Positions 16,450 through 25,218 of a DNA stretch of 55,459 nucleotides are shown here, in pieces (the stretch's first letter is position 1; the number at the start of each line of letters is the position of its first letter). The notes under the pieces were generated by a model. It was given only the letters and a program-made list of their open reading frames with translations, was not told where the DNA came from and did not search any database. Made by a program: the position numbers and the translations under genes. The DNA is from an uncultured Pseudomonadota bacterium. Lineage in GTDB: Bacteria; Myxococcota_A; UBA796; SXON01. The stretch spans positions 1 through 55,459 of the forward strand of contig CAISIK010000126.1 in assembly GCA_903885375.1 (NCBI GenBank), written 5' to 3'.

Positions 16450-16774
16450 GCCGCCCGAGCGTCTTCGCCGTTCGGCAGACTTCTCCCAGGCTCAGCGCAC
16501 CGGGCGGCGTCAGCGCGGGAGGTTCCTCACGCTCGTGGTAGCCCCACGCGCGGAAGCCGGCTCGCGGGCGGGCCTCGCGGTGAGCCGAAAGGTGGGAAAC
16601 GCCGTGGTGCGGAACCGCGTGAAACGGTGGCTGCGCGAAGCAATTCGTGCGCTCGCCGATCGGATGCCGCCGCACCGCGATCTCGTGCTTATCGCTTTGC
16701 CGGCGGCAGCCCTCGCGGGGCTTCAGCCGCTCACCGATGAGCTTGACTCGCTTCTCTCCCGATCCGGCCGATGA
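16430..16774 (+). CDS. rnpA: Ribonuclease P protein component
   Basis: The RnpA core is clear: [12 protein letters not shown], then [36 protein letters not shown] (the RNA-binding signature) and [11 protein letters not shown]. It is the protein cofactor of RNase P, which trims tRNA 5' leaders. The start is uncertain because there is no ATG after the rpmH stop. I chose a TTG that overlaps the last 20 bases of rpmH and gives 114 residues, typical for the family. An ATG at 16379, deeper inside rpmH, would give a 17-residue extension. The 3' end overlaps yidD by four bases. Confidence 0.92.
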   Translation: MRPSATEPPERLRRSADFSQAQRTGRRQRGRFLTLVVAPRAEAGSRAGLAVSRKVGNAVVRNRVKRWLREAIRALADRMPPHRDLVLIALPAAALAGLQPLTDELDSLLSRSGR

Positions 16775-17004
16775 CCTGGTTCCTCCTCACCCTGATCCGC
16801 GGCTGGCAACGGCTGGTCTCCCGCTTCATGCCGCCGATGTGCCGGTTCTACCCGAGCTGTAGCCGGTACACCGCGGAGGCCATCCAGCACTGGGGGCCCG
16901 TTCGTGGCGGGTGGATGGGCGTGAAGCGGATCTGTCGCTGCCATCCCATGCATGCCGGCGGGTTCGATCCCGTTCCCCTGCCCCCGCCGCCGGAGATCAC
17001 GTGA
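16771..17004 (+). CDS. yidD: Membrane protein insertion efficiency factor YidD
   Basis: A 77-residue protein with the family core [19 protein letters not shown] and [18 protein letters not shown]. It has an amphipathic N-terminus ([15 protein letters not shown]) thought to lie on the inner membrane. It assists YidC-dependent insertion. Its ATG overlaps the rnpA stop (ATGA) and its stop overlaps the GTG of yidC, so the genes are translationally coupled. Confidence 0.96.
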   Translation: MTWFLLTLIRGWQRLVSRFMPPMCRFYPSCSRYTAEAIQHWGPVRGGWMGVKRICRCHPMHAGGFDPVPLPPPPEIT

Positions 17005-18650
17005 AGGACCAGAACGATCGGCGGCTCTTCACGGCCGTGGCGCTCAGCCTCGTGATCATCACGATCTGGCAGTTCTTCTTCGCGCCGCCGCCGCCGCCGC
17101 CCGAGCTGGCGGGCGCTGCGCCCATCACCGAAACGGCCGCACCCGGTGCGCCTGCCCCCGTGGTGGCCGCCAGTCCGGTCGCCGCCGTGTCGGCGGAGGA
17201 GCCCTGTACCGGCGCCACGACCCTGTTGAAGTCGGGGGGCACCGAGCTCGAGTTGAGTGATTGTGGCGCCGTTCGTGGGGTGCGGTTCCCGGCGGTCGCG
17301 GGGCGCAAGCACGTGACCGGATGGTGGAGCTGGGCGTGGGAGCGCGTGCTCGGTCGCACCTCCGACGGGTGGCATCCCTACGCGGGTGGCGGCGCGGCGC
17401 TCGAGATGCTGCCCGAAGGCGAGTTCCTCCTCGCGGGCCGCGGTCCGGTGGCGCTCGGCGGCAAGTGGACCATCGTCTCCACCGAGCCGCTCGTGCAGCA
17501 GCGCGCCACGGCCGATGGCCTCACGATCACGCGCACGATCACACCGGGCCAGGATGGCCTGTGGTCGGCCGTGCTTCGGTTCGAGGCCGATCGGCCGCTG
17601 CTGGGCCCCTTCTGGGTGGGTATGGCGGCGGCACCGGTGCCCAACGCGGCGGCGGGAAAGTCGGCGGTACCGCTCGTCATGGCCACGGTGGATGGCGACC
17701 TCGAAACCCTCACGGCCACGTCGTTTGCCCAGCCCGAGGTTCTCGAGGGTCCGGTGTCGTGGTTCGGCGTGGGGGATCGGTACCACATGGCCGCCGCGGC
17801 GCCCGAGTCGCCGGGGGGCGCCGTGCTCTCCTGGCAGCAGTTCAGTCGGGACCGGGTGGGCGCGCTCTACACCCTCGCGGGTGAAGGGGTGGGCCCGGGG
17901 GCGCCGGTCGAGGCGGCCTTCACGATCTACACGGGCGAACGTGAGCTCCACGCGCTGGAGGCCGCCGGCCACGACCTCTCCACCGCGGCTTCGCTCGGCT
18001 TCTTCGGCCTCTTCGCGAAGTTCATGCTCGTTACCCTCCACCTCCTCCACGGGGTGATCGGCAACTGGGGCGTCTCGATCCTCGCCCTCACCCTGCTGGT
18101 GCGGATCATCACCTACCCGCTCACCCGGTCGGCCCTCATCTCGGGGCGCAAGATGCAGGCGCTCCAGCCGCTCATCAAGGAGCTGCAGGAGAAGCACGCG
18201 GATGACAAAGAAACGCTCAGCCGCGAGCAGATGGCGCTGTTCTCCAAGCACGGCGTCAACCCCGTGGGTGGCTGCCTGCCGATGCTGGTGCAGATGCCGG
18301 TGTTCTTCGCGCTCTTCTCGGCGCTGAGCTACGAACCCAGCCTCTTCAACGCCCAGTTCTTCTACATCCAGGACCTGAGCGGTCAGGATCCTTACGGCAT
18401 CCTGCCCGCCTTCGTGGTGGCGGGCATGTTCGCCCAGCAGCGCCTCACCCCTATGACCGGCATGGATGAGACGCAGGCGCGCATGATGAAGATGATGCCG
18501 CTCATCTTCGGCTTCATGATGTGGACCGCGCCCGCCGGCCTTTCCCTCTACTACTCACTGAACACCGTGCTCGCGATTGTGCAGCAGTGGTACAACACGC
18601 GTTCGTTCCCCCCCATCGTTCCTGCTGGAGCTCCCGATGTCGCTACCTGA
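17001..18650 (+). CDS. yidC: Membrane protein insertase YidC
   Basis: A 549-residue Gram-negative-type YidC (Oxa1 family). It has an N-terminal membrane segment (residues about 8-27), a large periplasmic beta-sandwich domain (about 45-325) and the C-terminal five-helix insertase region. The insertase includes [23 protein letters not shown], the conserved Arg in [14 protein letters not shown], and [20 protein letters not shown]. The start is a GTG overlapping the yidD stop with a ggag site, and it gives the usual [10 protein letters not shown]-terminus. A Pro-rich stretch follows the first helix. Confidence 0.96.
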   Translation: MKDQNDRRLFTAVALSLVIITIWQFFFAPPPPPPELAGAAPITETAAPGAPAPVVAASPVAAVSAEEPCTGATTLLKSGGTELELSDCGAVRGVRFPAVAGRKHVTGWWSWAWERVLGRTSDGWHPYAGGGAALEMLPEGEFLLAGRGPVALGGKWTIVSTEPLVQQRATADGLTITRTITPGQDGLWSAVLRFEADRPLLGPFWVGMAAAPVPNAAAGKSAVPLVMATVDGDLETLTATSFAQPEVLEGPVSWFGVGDRYHMAAAAPESPGGAVLSWQQFSRDRVGALYTLAGEGVGPGAPVEAAFTIYTGERELHALEAAGHDLSTAASLGFFGLFAKFMLVTLHLLHGVIGNWGVSILALTLLVRIITYPLTRSALISGRKMQALQPLIKELQEKHADDKETLSREQMALFSKHGVNPVGGCLPMLVQMPVFFALFSALSYEPSLFNAQFFYIQDLSGQDPYGILPAFVVAGMFAQQRLTPMTGMDETQARMMKMMPLIFGFMMWTAPAGLSLYYSLNTVLAIVQQWYNTRSFPPIVPAGAPDVAT

Positions 18651-19512
18651 GAATCATGTCGTCGCCGAAGGGCGCACCCTCCTCGCCGCCCGTGAGGCCG
18701 CTGCGGCCGAGCTGGGCGTGCCGGTCAACGCGGTGGAACACAAGCTGGACCTCGCGCACTTCAAGGCCTCGGGCAGCTCCGGCGCGGCCACGGTGAAGAT
18801 CTTCGCCTGGGCCAAGGACATGGCGGCCGTGGCGCCGGCCATCGCGGCGGAAGCGTGGGTTCGTGGCCTCCTCACCAGCATGGGCCGCACCGCCACGGTC
18901 CGCGCCGACATGAAGGGTCAGGATGCCGTGGTGTACGTGGACGCCGGCGAAGGCGCGCGGCACCTCGTGGGCCGCCAGGGCACCACCCTCCGCGCCATCC
19001 AGCACCTGCTCGAGCGCAACGTGGGCGGCCAGTTCGAAGGCACCCAGTTCCGGCTCGACATCGCCCGCTCCGACGATGGCGGCGAGCGCCGTGATGACCG
19101 CCCCCCGCGCGATGACCGCCCCCCGCGCGATGACCGCCCCCCGCGCGATGACCGCGGCCCGCGTGACGACCGCGGCCCCCGCCGCCTCGACCGCGACGAT
19201 CGTGGCCCGCGTCGCGATGACCGCGGCCCCCGTCGGGATGACCGCGGCCCCCGCCCCGGCGGCCCCCGCGATGACCGCCCCCGCCGCCAGGATGCCGACG
19301 CGCTTCGCTCGCTGGCCCGCAAGCTCGCCGAGAAGGTGCTCGAAACGGGCGAGTCCGAGGTGATCCGTCGCGAGCTCAACAGCTTCGACCGTCGTCTCGT
19401 GCACCTCGAAATCCAGGAGATGGACGGCGTGGCCTCCCGCTCCGTGGGCGAGGGCTCGGAGCGCCGCGTGGAAATCTTCCGGCCGACTGGCGGGGAAGCC
19501 GCCTCCGAGTAG
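18637..19512 (+). CDS. jag: Jag/KhpB-like KH-R3H RNA-binding protein with Arg/Asp-rich linker
   Basis: A 291-residue protein. The N-terminal Jag_N-like segment (5-50) is followed by a KH domain (about 74-146) with the GRQG loop at 112-115. The R3H domain (about 222-284) carries RRELNSFDRRLVHLEI and GEGSERRVEIF. Between them lies an unusual 68-residue low-complexity linker (150-217) of RDDRPP, RDDRGP and PRRDD repeats. The family binds RNA and influences cell division and envelope growth in other bacteria. The start overlaps the yidC 3' end by 14 bases, with a ggag site. Confidence 0.9.
   Translation: MSLPENHVVAEGRTLLAAREAAAAELGVPVNAVEHKLDLAHFKASGSSGAATVKIFAWAKDMAAVAPAIAAEAWVRGLLTSMGRTATVRADMKGQDAVVYVDAGEGARHLVGRQGTTLRAIQHLLERNVGGQFEGTQFRLDIARSDDGGERRDDRPPRDDRPPRDDRPPRDDRGPRDDRGPRRLDRDDRGPRRDDRGPRRDDRGPRPGGPRDDRPRRQDADALRSLARKLAEKVLETGESEVIRRELNSFDRRLVHLEIQEMDGVASRSVGEGSERRVEIFRPTGGEAASE
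19090..19287 (+). repeat. Coding repeat (Arg-Asp-Asp-Arg-Pro-Pro/Gly-Pro) in jag
   Basis: Near-identical 18-bp units (gatgaccgccccccgcgc and variants ending ggcccccgt) are repeated about ten times. They encode the charged linker between the KH and R3H domains. The periodic unit is in frame, so copy-number change would alter linker length without frameshift. Confidence 0.88.
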
Positions 19513-19523
19513 TCGGGGCGCGG

Positions 19524-20801
19524 GTGAACGACACCATCGCCGCTTGTGCGACGGCCTGGGGGCACGCGGCCATCGCGGTGGTGCGCGTGTCCGGCCCTGA
19601 CGCCTGCGCCGTGGCGGCGCGGGTGGCCGGCACGCTCCCGCCGCCGCGGCATGCGGGGGTGCGGCGTTTCGCCGACGCGGCCGGCCCCTTCGATGAGGGC
19701 GTGGTCACCGTCTTTCCGGGGCCGAGGAGCTACACCGGCGAGGACGTGGTGGAGCTCGCCGGCCACGGCAACCCGCTTCTCGTGGAGCGCCTGCTGGCGG
19801 TGCTGGGCGTGCGCCTGGCCCGGCCGGGGGAGTTCACCCGACGCGCCTTCCTCGCGGGCCGGATGGACCTCACCCGCGCCGAAGCGGTGCTCGCCACCAT
19901 CGAGGCGCGCTCCAGCACGGGGCTCGAGCTCGCGCGGGCGGGCCTCGATGGGCGGCTCGTCGCGGCCATCGAGGCCCTTCGTGCCTCGCTCGTCGACGTT
20001 TGCGCCGAGCTGGAGGCGGTGCTCGACTACCCGGGGGAGGACCTCCTCGTGGGGAGCGATGCGGCGCTCGCCGCGCGGCTGTCGGAGCTGGCGGAGGAGG
20101 CGGCGCGGCTCGGCGCCACGTGGCGGGCCGGTAGGATCGCGGTGGAGGGGGCCCGGGTGGTGCTCGCCGGGCCGGTGAACGCGGGCAAGTCGAGCCTGTT
20201 CAACGCGCTGCTAGGCCGGCCCCGCGCGATCGTTTCCCCGCAGGCCGGCACTACGCGCGATGCGGTGGAAGCGCCGCTGCAGCTCCACGAGGCGCGGCTC
20301 ACGCTGGTGGACACCGCGGGCGACCGCGAAGCCGCCGACCCGATCGAGGCCGAGGGCGTGGAGCTGGCCCGCGCCGAAGCCGCCGGTGCGGACCTCGTGC
20401 TGCGCTGCATCCCGCCGGGGGGGGCGGTGCCCGCCGCCCGGGCGGGGGAGCTGCGGGTGGCGACGATGTGCGACGTGGGCGCGGCCCCCCCCGGCGTGCT
20501 CGCGGTGTCCTCGCGGTCGGGCGAAGGCATGGACGCGCTGCGCGCGGCCATGCTCGGCGCGCTCCGGGGCGAAGCCCCGGGGAGCGCGGCGGTGGTGCTC
20601 ACGAGCGCCCGCCAGGCGGAGCTTCTCGGGCGGGTGGCGGCCGAGCTTCGGGAGGCGTCGAGCACGCTGCCGTACGCGGGGGCGGCGGTTGCCGTGGAGC
20701 TGGGCTATTCCGCGTTGGAAGCACTCGCCGAGCTCAGCGGTTCTTCGGTGCGGGAGGCGGTGCTCGACCGGCTCTTCGCGCGGTTCTGCATCGGAAAGTA
20801 G
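19524..20801 (+). CDS. mnmE: tRNA modification GTPase MnmE
   Basis: A 425-residue protein, slightly short for the family (about 450). It has the N-terminal tetrahydrofolate-binding domain (DTIAACATAWGHAAIAVVRVSG, GEFTRRAFLAGRMDLTRAEAV) and a helical domain carrying an inserted G domain. The C-terminus is FCIGK with the conserved Cys422. G motifs are G1 GPVNAGKS (216-223), G2 TTRD (243-246) and G3 DTAG (263-266). The G4 NKxD motif is degenerate (TMCD, 314-317). With MnmG it modifies U34 of certain tRNAs. It starts at GTG 11 bases after jag. Confidence 0.93.
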   Translation: MNDTIAACATAWGHAAIAVVRVSGPDACAVAARVAGTLPPPRHAGVRRFADAAGPFDEGVVTVFPGPRSYTGEDVVELAGHGNPLLVERLLAVLGVRLARPGEFTRRAFLAGRMDLTRAEAVLATIEARSSTGLELARAGLDGRLVAAIEALRASLVDVCAELEAVLDYPGEDLLVGSDAALAARLSELAEEAARLGATWRAGRIAVEGARVVLAGPVNAGKSSLFNALLGRPRAIVSPQAGTTRDAVEAPLQLHEARLTLVDTAGDREAADPIEAEGVELARAEAAGADLVLRCIPPGGAVPAARAGELRVATMCDVGAAPPGVLAVSSRSGEGMDALRAAMLGALRGEAPGSAAVVLTSARQAELLGRVAAELREASSTLPYAGAAVAVELGYSALEALAELSGSSVREAVLDRLFARFCIGK

Positions 20802-20809
20802 GAGGGCGG

Positions 20810-21748
20810 ATGCGCTCGATCTTCGTCATTGACCCCATCGAGACCCTGAACCTCGCGGGGGACTCCAGCTACGCGCTCATGCGCGAGAGCAGCCGTCGCG
20901 GCTGGGAATGCTGGTGGTGCCACCCCAACGACCTCTGGGCGGAGGGCGGCCGCACGCAGGTGCGCGCCCAGGAGGTGGTGACCACGCGGACCGGCTTCGA
21001 GCGCGGCGCCTGGCGCGAACAGGAACTATCCAGCTTTCAACTCGTGTGGATGCGGAAGGACCCCCCTTTCGACATGACCTACATCTTCACCACCTACCTG
21101 CTCGACCTCGTCGGTCCCGACACCCTCGTGCTGAACGCACCGGAGGCCCTGCGCTCGCGCAACGAGAAGCTCTTCGCGGCCGGCTTCGCCGACCTCACGC
21201 CGCCCACGCTCATCAGCGCCGATGTGCAGCGGATCATGGCGTTCGCGGCTGCACAGCCCGACCGCGTGGTGCTCAAGCCCTGGGATGGCAACGGCGGTCG
21301 GGGCGTGCTCGTTTCCCGGATGGGCGACCCGAACCTGCGCTCGATGATCGAGGTCTTGTCGGGGGAGGGCCGCCGGTACATCATCGCGCAGCGGTACCTG
21401 CCGGAGATCGTCGAGGGCGACAAGCGCATCATCCTCATCGACGGGGAGCCGGCCGGCGCGGTGCTCCGGGTGCCGGGCTCCGGCGACCATCGCGGGAACC
21501 TGCACGTGGGCGCCACGGCCCGCGCCACCACGCTCACCCCGCGCGAGCGTGAGATCTGCCAGCGGATCGGTCCGGCGTTGCGGGCCGAGGGCATGCTGTT
21601 CGTCGGCATCGACGTGATCGGCGGCTTCCTCACCGAGATCAACGTGACGAGCCCCACGGGTCTGCACGAGATCAACGCCTTCGACGGCGTGGTGCTCGAA
21701 GCCCGCCTGCTCGATGCCGCCGTCCATCGCTGGGAAACCCGGTCGTGA
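20810..21748 (+). CDS. gshB: Glutathione synthetase
   Basis: A 312-residue ATP-grasp ligase that joins gamma-glutamylcysteine and glycine. It shows the prokaryotic GshB pattern: MRSIFVIDPIETLNLAGDSSYALMRE, WMRKDPPFDMTYIF, VLKPWDGNGGRGV (ATP loop), and FVGIDVIGGFLTEINVTSPTGLHEI (metal and glycine site). The start ATG follows a taggagg site 8 bases after mnmE. gshA is not in the window. Its 3' end overlaps the GTG of the next gene (GTGA), so the pair is coupled. Confidence 0.95.
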   Translation: MRSIFVIDPIETLNLAGDSSYALMRESSRRGWECWWCHPNDLWAEGGRTQVRAQEVVTTRTGFERGAWREQELSSFQLVWMRKDPPFDMTYIFTTYLLDLVGPDTLVLNAPEALRSRNEKLFAAGFADLTPPTLISADVQRIMAFAAAQPDRVVLKPWDGNGGRGVLVSRMGDPNLRSMIEVLSGEGRRYIIAQRYLPEIVEGDKRIILIDGEPAGAVLRVPGSGDHRGNLHVGATARATTLTPREREICQRIGPALRAEGMLFVGIDVIGGFLTEINVTSPTGLHEINAFDGVVLEARLLDAAVHRWETRS

Positions 21749-22950
21749 CCTTCGTGTGGCTCTGTCTCGGGCTCCTGGGCTCGGCGCGGGCTGGTGACGA
21801 CCCCGAGGATGACCTCCGCGAGAACACCGTCACCGGCGGCACGGCCGCGCCCACGGAGGCGCCGCTCGACCTGCCGCCGCCGATCGTGGAGGCGGCGGGC
21901 AACCTCGCCTGGACCGCACAGACCACCGCGCTCGCGGAGGTGCTCCGTATCGACGTGGCGTTCGCCGATCGCTGCCGGCGCGCCGTCGAGTTCATCTACG
22001 CCCGCAAGTACAAGGAGGCGAAGCGCGAGCTCGAGGCGCTCACGGTGGAGTTCCCCACCACGGGCATCGGCCCCGCGGGGATGGCGGTCATCTACCAGGC
22101 GTTGATGTTCGAGAACTTCGACTTCCGCTACGAGCGCGAGTACAAGGCCGCCCATGCGGCCGCGCTGGCCCAGATCAGCGCGGGCCTGCTGAGCCCCGGC
22201 AACGAAGCGATCGAGTACTTCCTGCAGGCCGGCATGGCCGGCATCGAAGGCATCCACAGCATGCGCCGCGGCCAGTTCCTCGCCGCGATCGGCAACGGCT
22301 ACGACTGCATCAGCTCCCTCGCCGAGGCGAAGCGCGCCGCGCCGGCGTTCATCGACCCGCTGATGGGCGACGGGATGTACATGTACTGGCGCACCGTTGT
22401 GGCGCGGAAGACCGCGCTCATCCCCGACGGCACCGACGAGCGCGAGGCCGGCAAGGAGCTCATCCGCAAGGTGGAGAAGGATGGCCTCCTCATGGGACCC
22501 GCCGCCACCCTGGCGCTCACCTACAGCTACATCGAGGACAACGACCTCCGAAACGCGCTCGGCCGCGTGATGTACGGGCGGTTGAAGTACCCCGACAACG
22601 TGATCAACAACCTCACGGCCGGCCGCGTGCTCACCACCCTGGGTCGGTACGACGATGCGGTGAAGATGTACGGCGAGGTGCTCCGCGCCGCGCCCGACAA
22701 CGAACGGGCCCACTACCACCTCGGTGTGGTCCACTCCCGCACGCGCGCGTTCGCCGAGGCCGAGGCCTCGTTCAAGCGCTACGTGGGGTTCCCGGCGGTC
22801 CAGCCGGAGTACCGCGGTCAGGCGTGGTACCGGCTGGGTCTGCTCTACGCGCGCGAGTCCCGCGTGGAGGATGCGCGGGCGGCCTACACCGAGGCCGTCC
22901 GGGTTTCCCAGAACGAAGCGGCTAAAAAGGCACTGGCGGCGCTCCCATGA
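21745..22950 (+). CDS. Exported TPR-repeat protein
   Basis: A 401-residue protein with a GTG start and a short signal (VTFVWLCLGLLGSARA). It is rich in paired helices. Clear tetratricopeptide repeats occur near the C-terminus (NLTAGRVLTTLGRYDDAVKMYGEVLRAAPDN, then AHYHLGVVHSRTRAFAEAEASFKRYV, then AWYRLGLLYARESRVEDARAAYTEAV). The middle part is a less obvious helical repeat region. It is likely a periplasmic scaffold for protein interactions. It is coupled to gshB upstream and overlaps the Sco gene downstream by four bases. Confidence 0.8.
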   Translation: MTFVWLCLGLLGSARAGDDPEDDLRENTVTGGTAAPTEAPLDLPPPIVEAAGNLAWTAQTTALAEVLRIDVAFADRCRRAVEFIYARKYKEAKRELEALTVEFPTTGIGPAGMAVIYQALMFENFDFRYEREYKAAHAAALAQISAGLLSPGNEAIEYFLQAGMAGIEGIHSMRRGQFLAAIGNGYDCISSLAEAKRAAPAFIDPLMGDGMYMYWRTVVARKTALIPDGTDEREAGKELIRKVEKDGLLMGPAATLALTYSYIEDNDLRNALGRVMYGRLKYPDNVINNLTAGRVLTTLGRYDDAVKMYGEVLRAAPDNERAHYHLGVVHSRTRAFAEAEASFKRYVGFPAVQPEYRGQAWYRLGLLYARESRVEDARAAYTEAVRVSQNEAAKKALAALP

Positions 22951-23507
22951 TGTTCCTCCTCCTCGCGGCCTGCACCGGCGCTCCCCCTGCATCCGGACTC
23001 CAGCTCGATTCGCTGGGAGTCGTGCCGGAGTTCGCGCTCCGCGACCAGACGGACGTGGCGGTGACGCGCGCCTCCCTCGAGGGCAAGGTGTGGGTGGCGG
23101 ACTTCATGTTCACGAGCTGCCCCGACATCTGCCCCACGCTCTCGGCGCGCCTCTCCTCGGTGGCGAAGAAGTACGTCGACGAGCCGCGCGTGCGCTTCGT
23201 GTCCTTCAGCGTGGACCCGGCCACCGACACGCCCCACGTGCTCAGCGTCTACGCCGCGCGGTTCGGCGCGGTGCACCCCACCTGGCTCTTCCTCACCGGC
23301 GAGACCACGGAGATGAAGCGCGTCGTGGTGGACGGGCTCAAGCAGGTGATGGACCGCGCGCCCGCCGAGGGCAACCAGCCGGAAACGGTGCTGCACGGCA
23401 GCCGCTTCGTCCTGGTGGACGCCAAGTCGGTGATCCGCGCCTACCCGGACCCCAAGGAGCCGGGCCAGGTCGAGGCGTACCTCGACCTGCTCCTCGCGGA
23501 ACCCTAG
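22947..23507 (+). CDS. Sco1/SenC-family copper/thiol protein, lipoprotein
   Basis: A 186-residue lipoprotein with a minimal signal (MMFLLLAAC, Cys9). The thioredoxin-like Sco domain has the Cu-binding CxxxC as SCPDICPT (Cys58 and Cys62), the partner His in VLHGSRFVLVD around residue 150, and VSFSVDPATDTPHVL. Sco proteins deliver copper to the CuA site of cytochrome oxidase or act as thiol reductases. No oxidase gene is adjacent. Its 3' end overlaps the convergent LysM gene by four bases. Confidence 0.92.
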   Translation: MMFLLLAACTGAPPASGLQLDSLGVVPEFALRDQTDVAVTRASLEGKVWVADFMFTSCPDICPTLSARLSSVAKKYVDEPRVRFVSFSVDPATDTPHVLSVYAARFGAVHPTWLFLTGETTEMKRVVVDGLKQVMDRAPAEGNQPETVLHGSRFVLVDAKSVIRAYPDPKEPGQVEAYLDLLLAEP

Positions 23508-24421
23508 GGCGACTTCGGCGGGATGGTGAGGGTCATTCCGACGGCGAGCTTGCCGCCATCGGGGCCCACCTGCGGGTTGGCGCGCGCGATCTTCTCCCAG
23601 GCGGAAGACTTGCCGTAGTACTTCGCGGCGAGCTTCCCGAGGGTCTCGCCCTTCTTCACGGTGTGCTGCTTCGCGGCGTCGGCCACCACGGCCTTGGCCA
23701 CTACCGGAGCGGCGGCGGCGGGCGCGACGACCTCCGCGGGCGCGACGACCTCGGCGGGCGCGACGACCGCAGCCGGCGCTGCCGCGGCCTCGATGGGCGC
23801 GGGAACGGCCACCGCGGCCGGGGTGGCCTTCGGCGTGGTGAAGAGCAGGAACAGGATGACGAGCGAACCGAACACGCCCGCGGAGATGGCGAGGAGCTTC
23901 CACGCCCGCTCGCGCTCCTGGTGCTCGCCCACCTCGGCTTCGAGACGGATGGTCTCGCCGCGGAGCGCGCGCGTTTCGTGGCGCAGGGCCTTGAGCTCGC
24001 CCAGCTCGCGGGCGGCCACGCGGGCGCGGTGCTCCTCCTCGCGGCCCCGCTCGGCACGAATCTGCGCTTCGAGGCCCTCGCGGAACCCGGCGGGCGGGAC
24101 AACCCCGGTGGCGACCGCGGAGTCGAGGCGGGCGAGGGCCTCACCCCAACGGTTCTGGGCGCCGTGCACCTTCGCGAGGAGCAGGTGCGCATCCCCATCG
24201 TCGGGGTCGAGGCACAGGAGCATCTGCAGCCGCGACTGGGCCTGGCCGAGGTGGCCATCGCGGGCGAGCGCGAGCGCTTCGTTGAACAAGGTGCTGGGCA
24301 CCTCGATGCCGGCTTCACCGAGCACGCGGCCGAAGCGCGCGGGGGCGTTGCCGTCGGGGTTCGCGCCGGGGCGCGGGGCATCGTCGAAGGAGGTCAGATC
24401 AGCGGCGAGGGCTTCGGACAT
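23504..24421 (-). CDS. Membrane protein with TPR-like region and C-terminal LysM domain
   Basis: A 305-residue protein from an ATG with an aggtg site. Residues about 45-120 form TPR-like helices (FNEALALARDGHLGQAQSRLQMLLCLDPDDGDAH). A coiled coil rich in Arg/Glu (about 130-175) precedes one transmembrane helix (LLAISAGVFGSLVILFLLF, about 178-197). An Ala/Pro/Val linker with repeated PAEVVA then leads to a LysM domain (HTVKKGETLGKLAAKYYGKSSAWEKIARANP). The layout puts LysM in the periplasm, presumably bound to peptidoglycan, and the helical part in the cytoplasm. The role is unknown. Confidence 0.8.
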   Translation of the reverse strand: MSEALAADLTSFDDAPRPGANPDGNAPARFGRVLGEAGIEVPSTLFNEALALARDGHLGQAQSRLQMLLCLDPDDGDAHLLLAKVHGAQNRWGEALARLDSAVATGVVPPAGFREGLEAQIRAERGREEEHRARVAARELGELKALRHETRALRGETIRLEAEVGEHQERERAWKLLAISAGVFGSLVILFLLFTTPKATPAAVAVPAPIEAAAAPAAVVAPAEVVAPAEVVAPAAAAPVVAKAVVADAAKQHTVKKGETLGKLAAKYYGKSSAWEKIARANPQVGPDGGKLAVGMTLTIPPKSP

Positions 24422-24487
24422 CGGGTTCACCTGACGGGGTGCGGCGGGGAGCGGCATGCTGCGTGGGAATCGCAGGCGGGGAGCAGG

Positions 24488-24516
24488 ATCCTACCGCAGT
24501 ACTCTTGACGTGTCCA
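24488..24516 (-). promoter_or_regulatory. Sigma-70-like promoter of the LysM-protein gene
   Basis: On the minus strand TGGACA (24511-24516) and TAGGAT (24488-24493) are separated by exactly 17 bases, upstream of the ATG at 24421. This is one of the best -35/-10 matches in the window and predicts a 5' leader of about 60 bases. Confidence 0.55.
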
Positions 24517-24566
24517 GAGAAATGCTGGACGCGCGCCGCGCTCTTTCTCCGCGTTCGTCCGTTCAG

Positions 24567-24600
24567 GCCCCCGGGAGGGGGCGGCGAGCCGGGGGCCCCC
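24567..24600 (-). terminator. GC-rich hairpins downstream of def
   Basis: GCCCCC (24567-24572) pairs with GGGGGC (24577-24582), and GGGGGCCCCC (24591-24600) is self-complementary. Both lie just past the def stop on the minus strand. They lack a T-run, so intrinsic termination is uncertain; they could aid Rho-dependent termination or protect the 3' end. Confidence 0.3.
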
Positions 24601-24610
24601 GAGGTGCCCG

Positions 24611-25144
24611 CTATTCCTCCCCCTCTTCTCCCTCGATGGCAACCGGCGGCCCATACCGGCGATATTCCTTGAGAAAGGCCAGGGACTTCGGTTCGGCGCG
24701 GTCCACATAGAGCACGCCGTCGAGGTGGTCGCACTCATGCTGCACCACCCGCGCGGCCCAGCCGTGCGCTTCGAAGAGGATCGACTTTCCATGCCGATCG
24801 GCGGCGCTCACGCGGATCGCCGAGTGGCGCGCGACGAGGCCGCGCATGTCGGGCACGCTCAGGCAGCCCTCGTAGCCGAGCGCGGACTCCTCGCCGATGG
24901 GGTGGATCACCGGGTTCACGAGGAACATGGGCTCATCGTCGCTGTCGAGCTGGATGACGACCACGCGCTCGCTGCAGAAGACCTGGGGCGCGGCGAGGCC
25001 GAGGCCGTCGTGCTCCAGCATCGACTCGTAGAGGTCGTCGCAGAAGCGCTGGAAGCCGGGGTCGGCGAAGCGTTCGGGGGGGACCGGCGCAGCAGCCTCG
25101 CGCAGGATCGGATTGCCCATGCGGGCGACTTGGAGGATGGCCAT
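24611..25144 (-). CDS. def: Peptide deformylase
   Basis: A 177-residue metallohydrolase that removes the N-formyl group from nascent proteins. All three family motifs are intact: GLGLAAPQV (47-55), EGCLSVP with metal ligand Cys94, and QHECDHLDG with His136 and His140. An acidic C-terminal tail (EGEEGEE) is present. It is divergent from the ferredoxin gene, with 74 bases between starts. No fmt gene is adjacent. Confidence 0.96.
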   Translation of the reverse strand: MAILQVARMGNPILREAAAPVPPERFADPGFQRFCDDLYESMLEHDGLGLAAPQVFCSERVVVIQLDSDDEPMFLVNPVIHPIGEESALGYEGCLSVPDMRGLVARHSAIRVSAADRHGKSILFEAHGWAARVVQHECDHLDGVLYVDRAEPKSLAFLKEYRRYGPPVAIEGEEGEE

Positions 25145-25169
25145 GCGCGGTCTCGTAAGCCCGATCCCC

Positions 25170-25197
25170 TTGCCACGGAAGCGGGACGGGCTACACG
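25170..25197 (+). promoter_or_regulatory. Sigma-70-like promoter of the ferredoxin gene
   Basis: TTGCCA (25170-25175) and TACACG (25192-25197) are spaced by 16 bases, followed by a ggag site (25209-25212) and the GTG start at 25219. Confidence 0.5.
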
Positions 25198-25218
25198 CTC
25201 GCTTATTCGGAGCGCAAC

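Noticed and set aside
19090..19287. CRISPR-like array in the jag region
   Set aside because: Units are contiguous without spacers and are in frame as a coding repeat.
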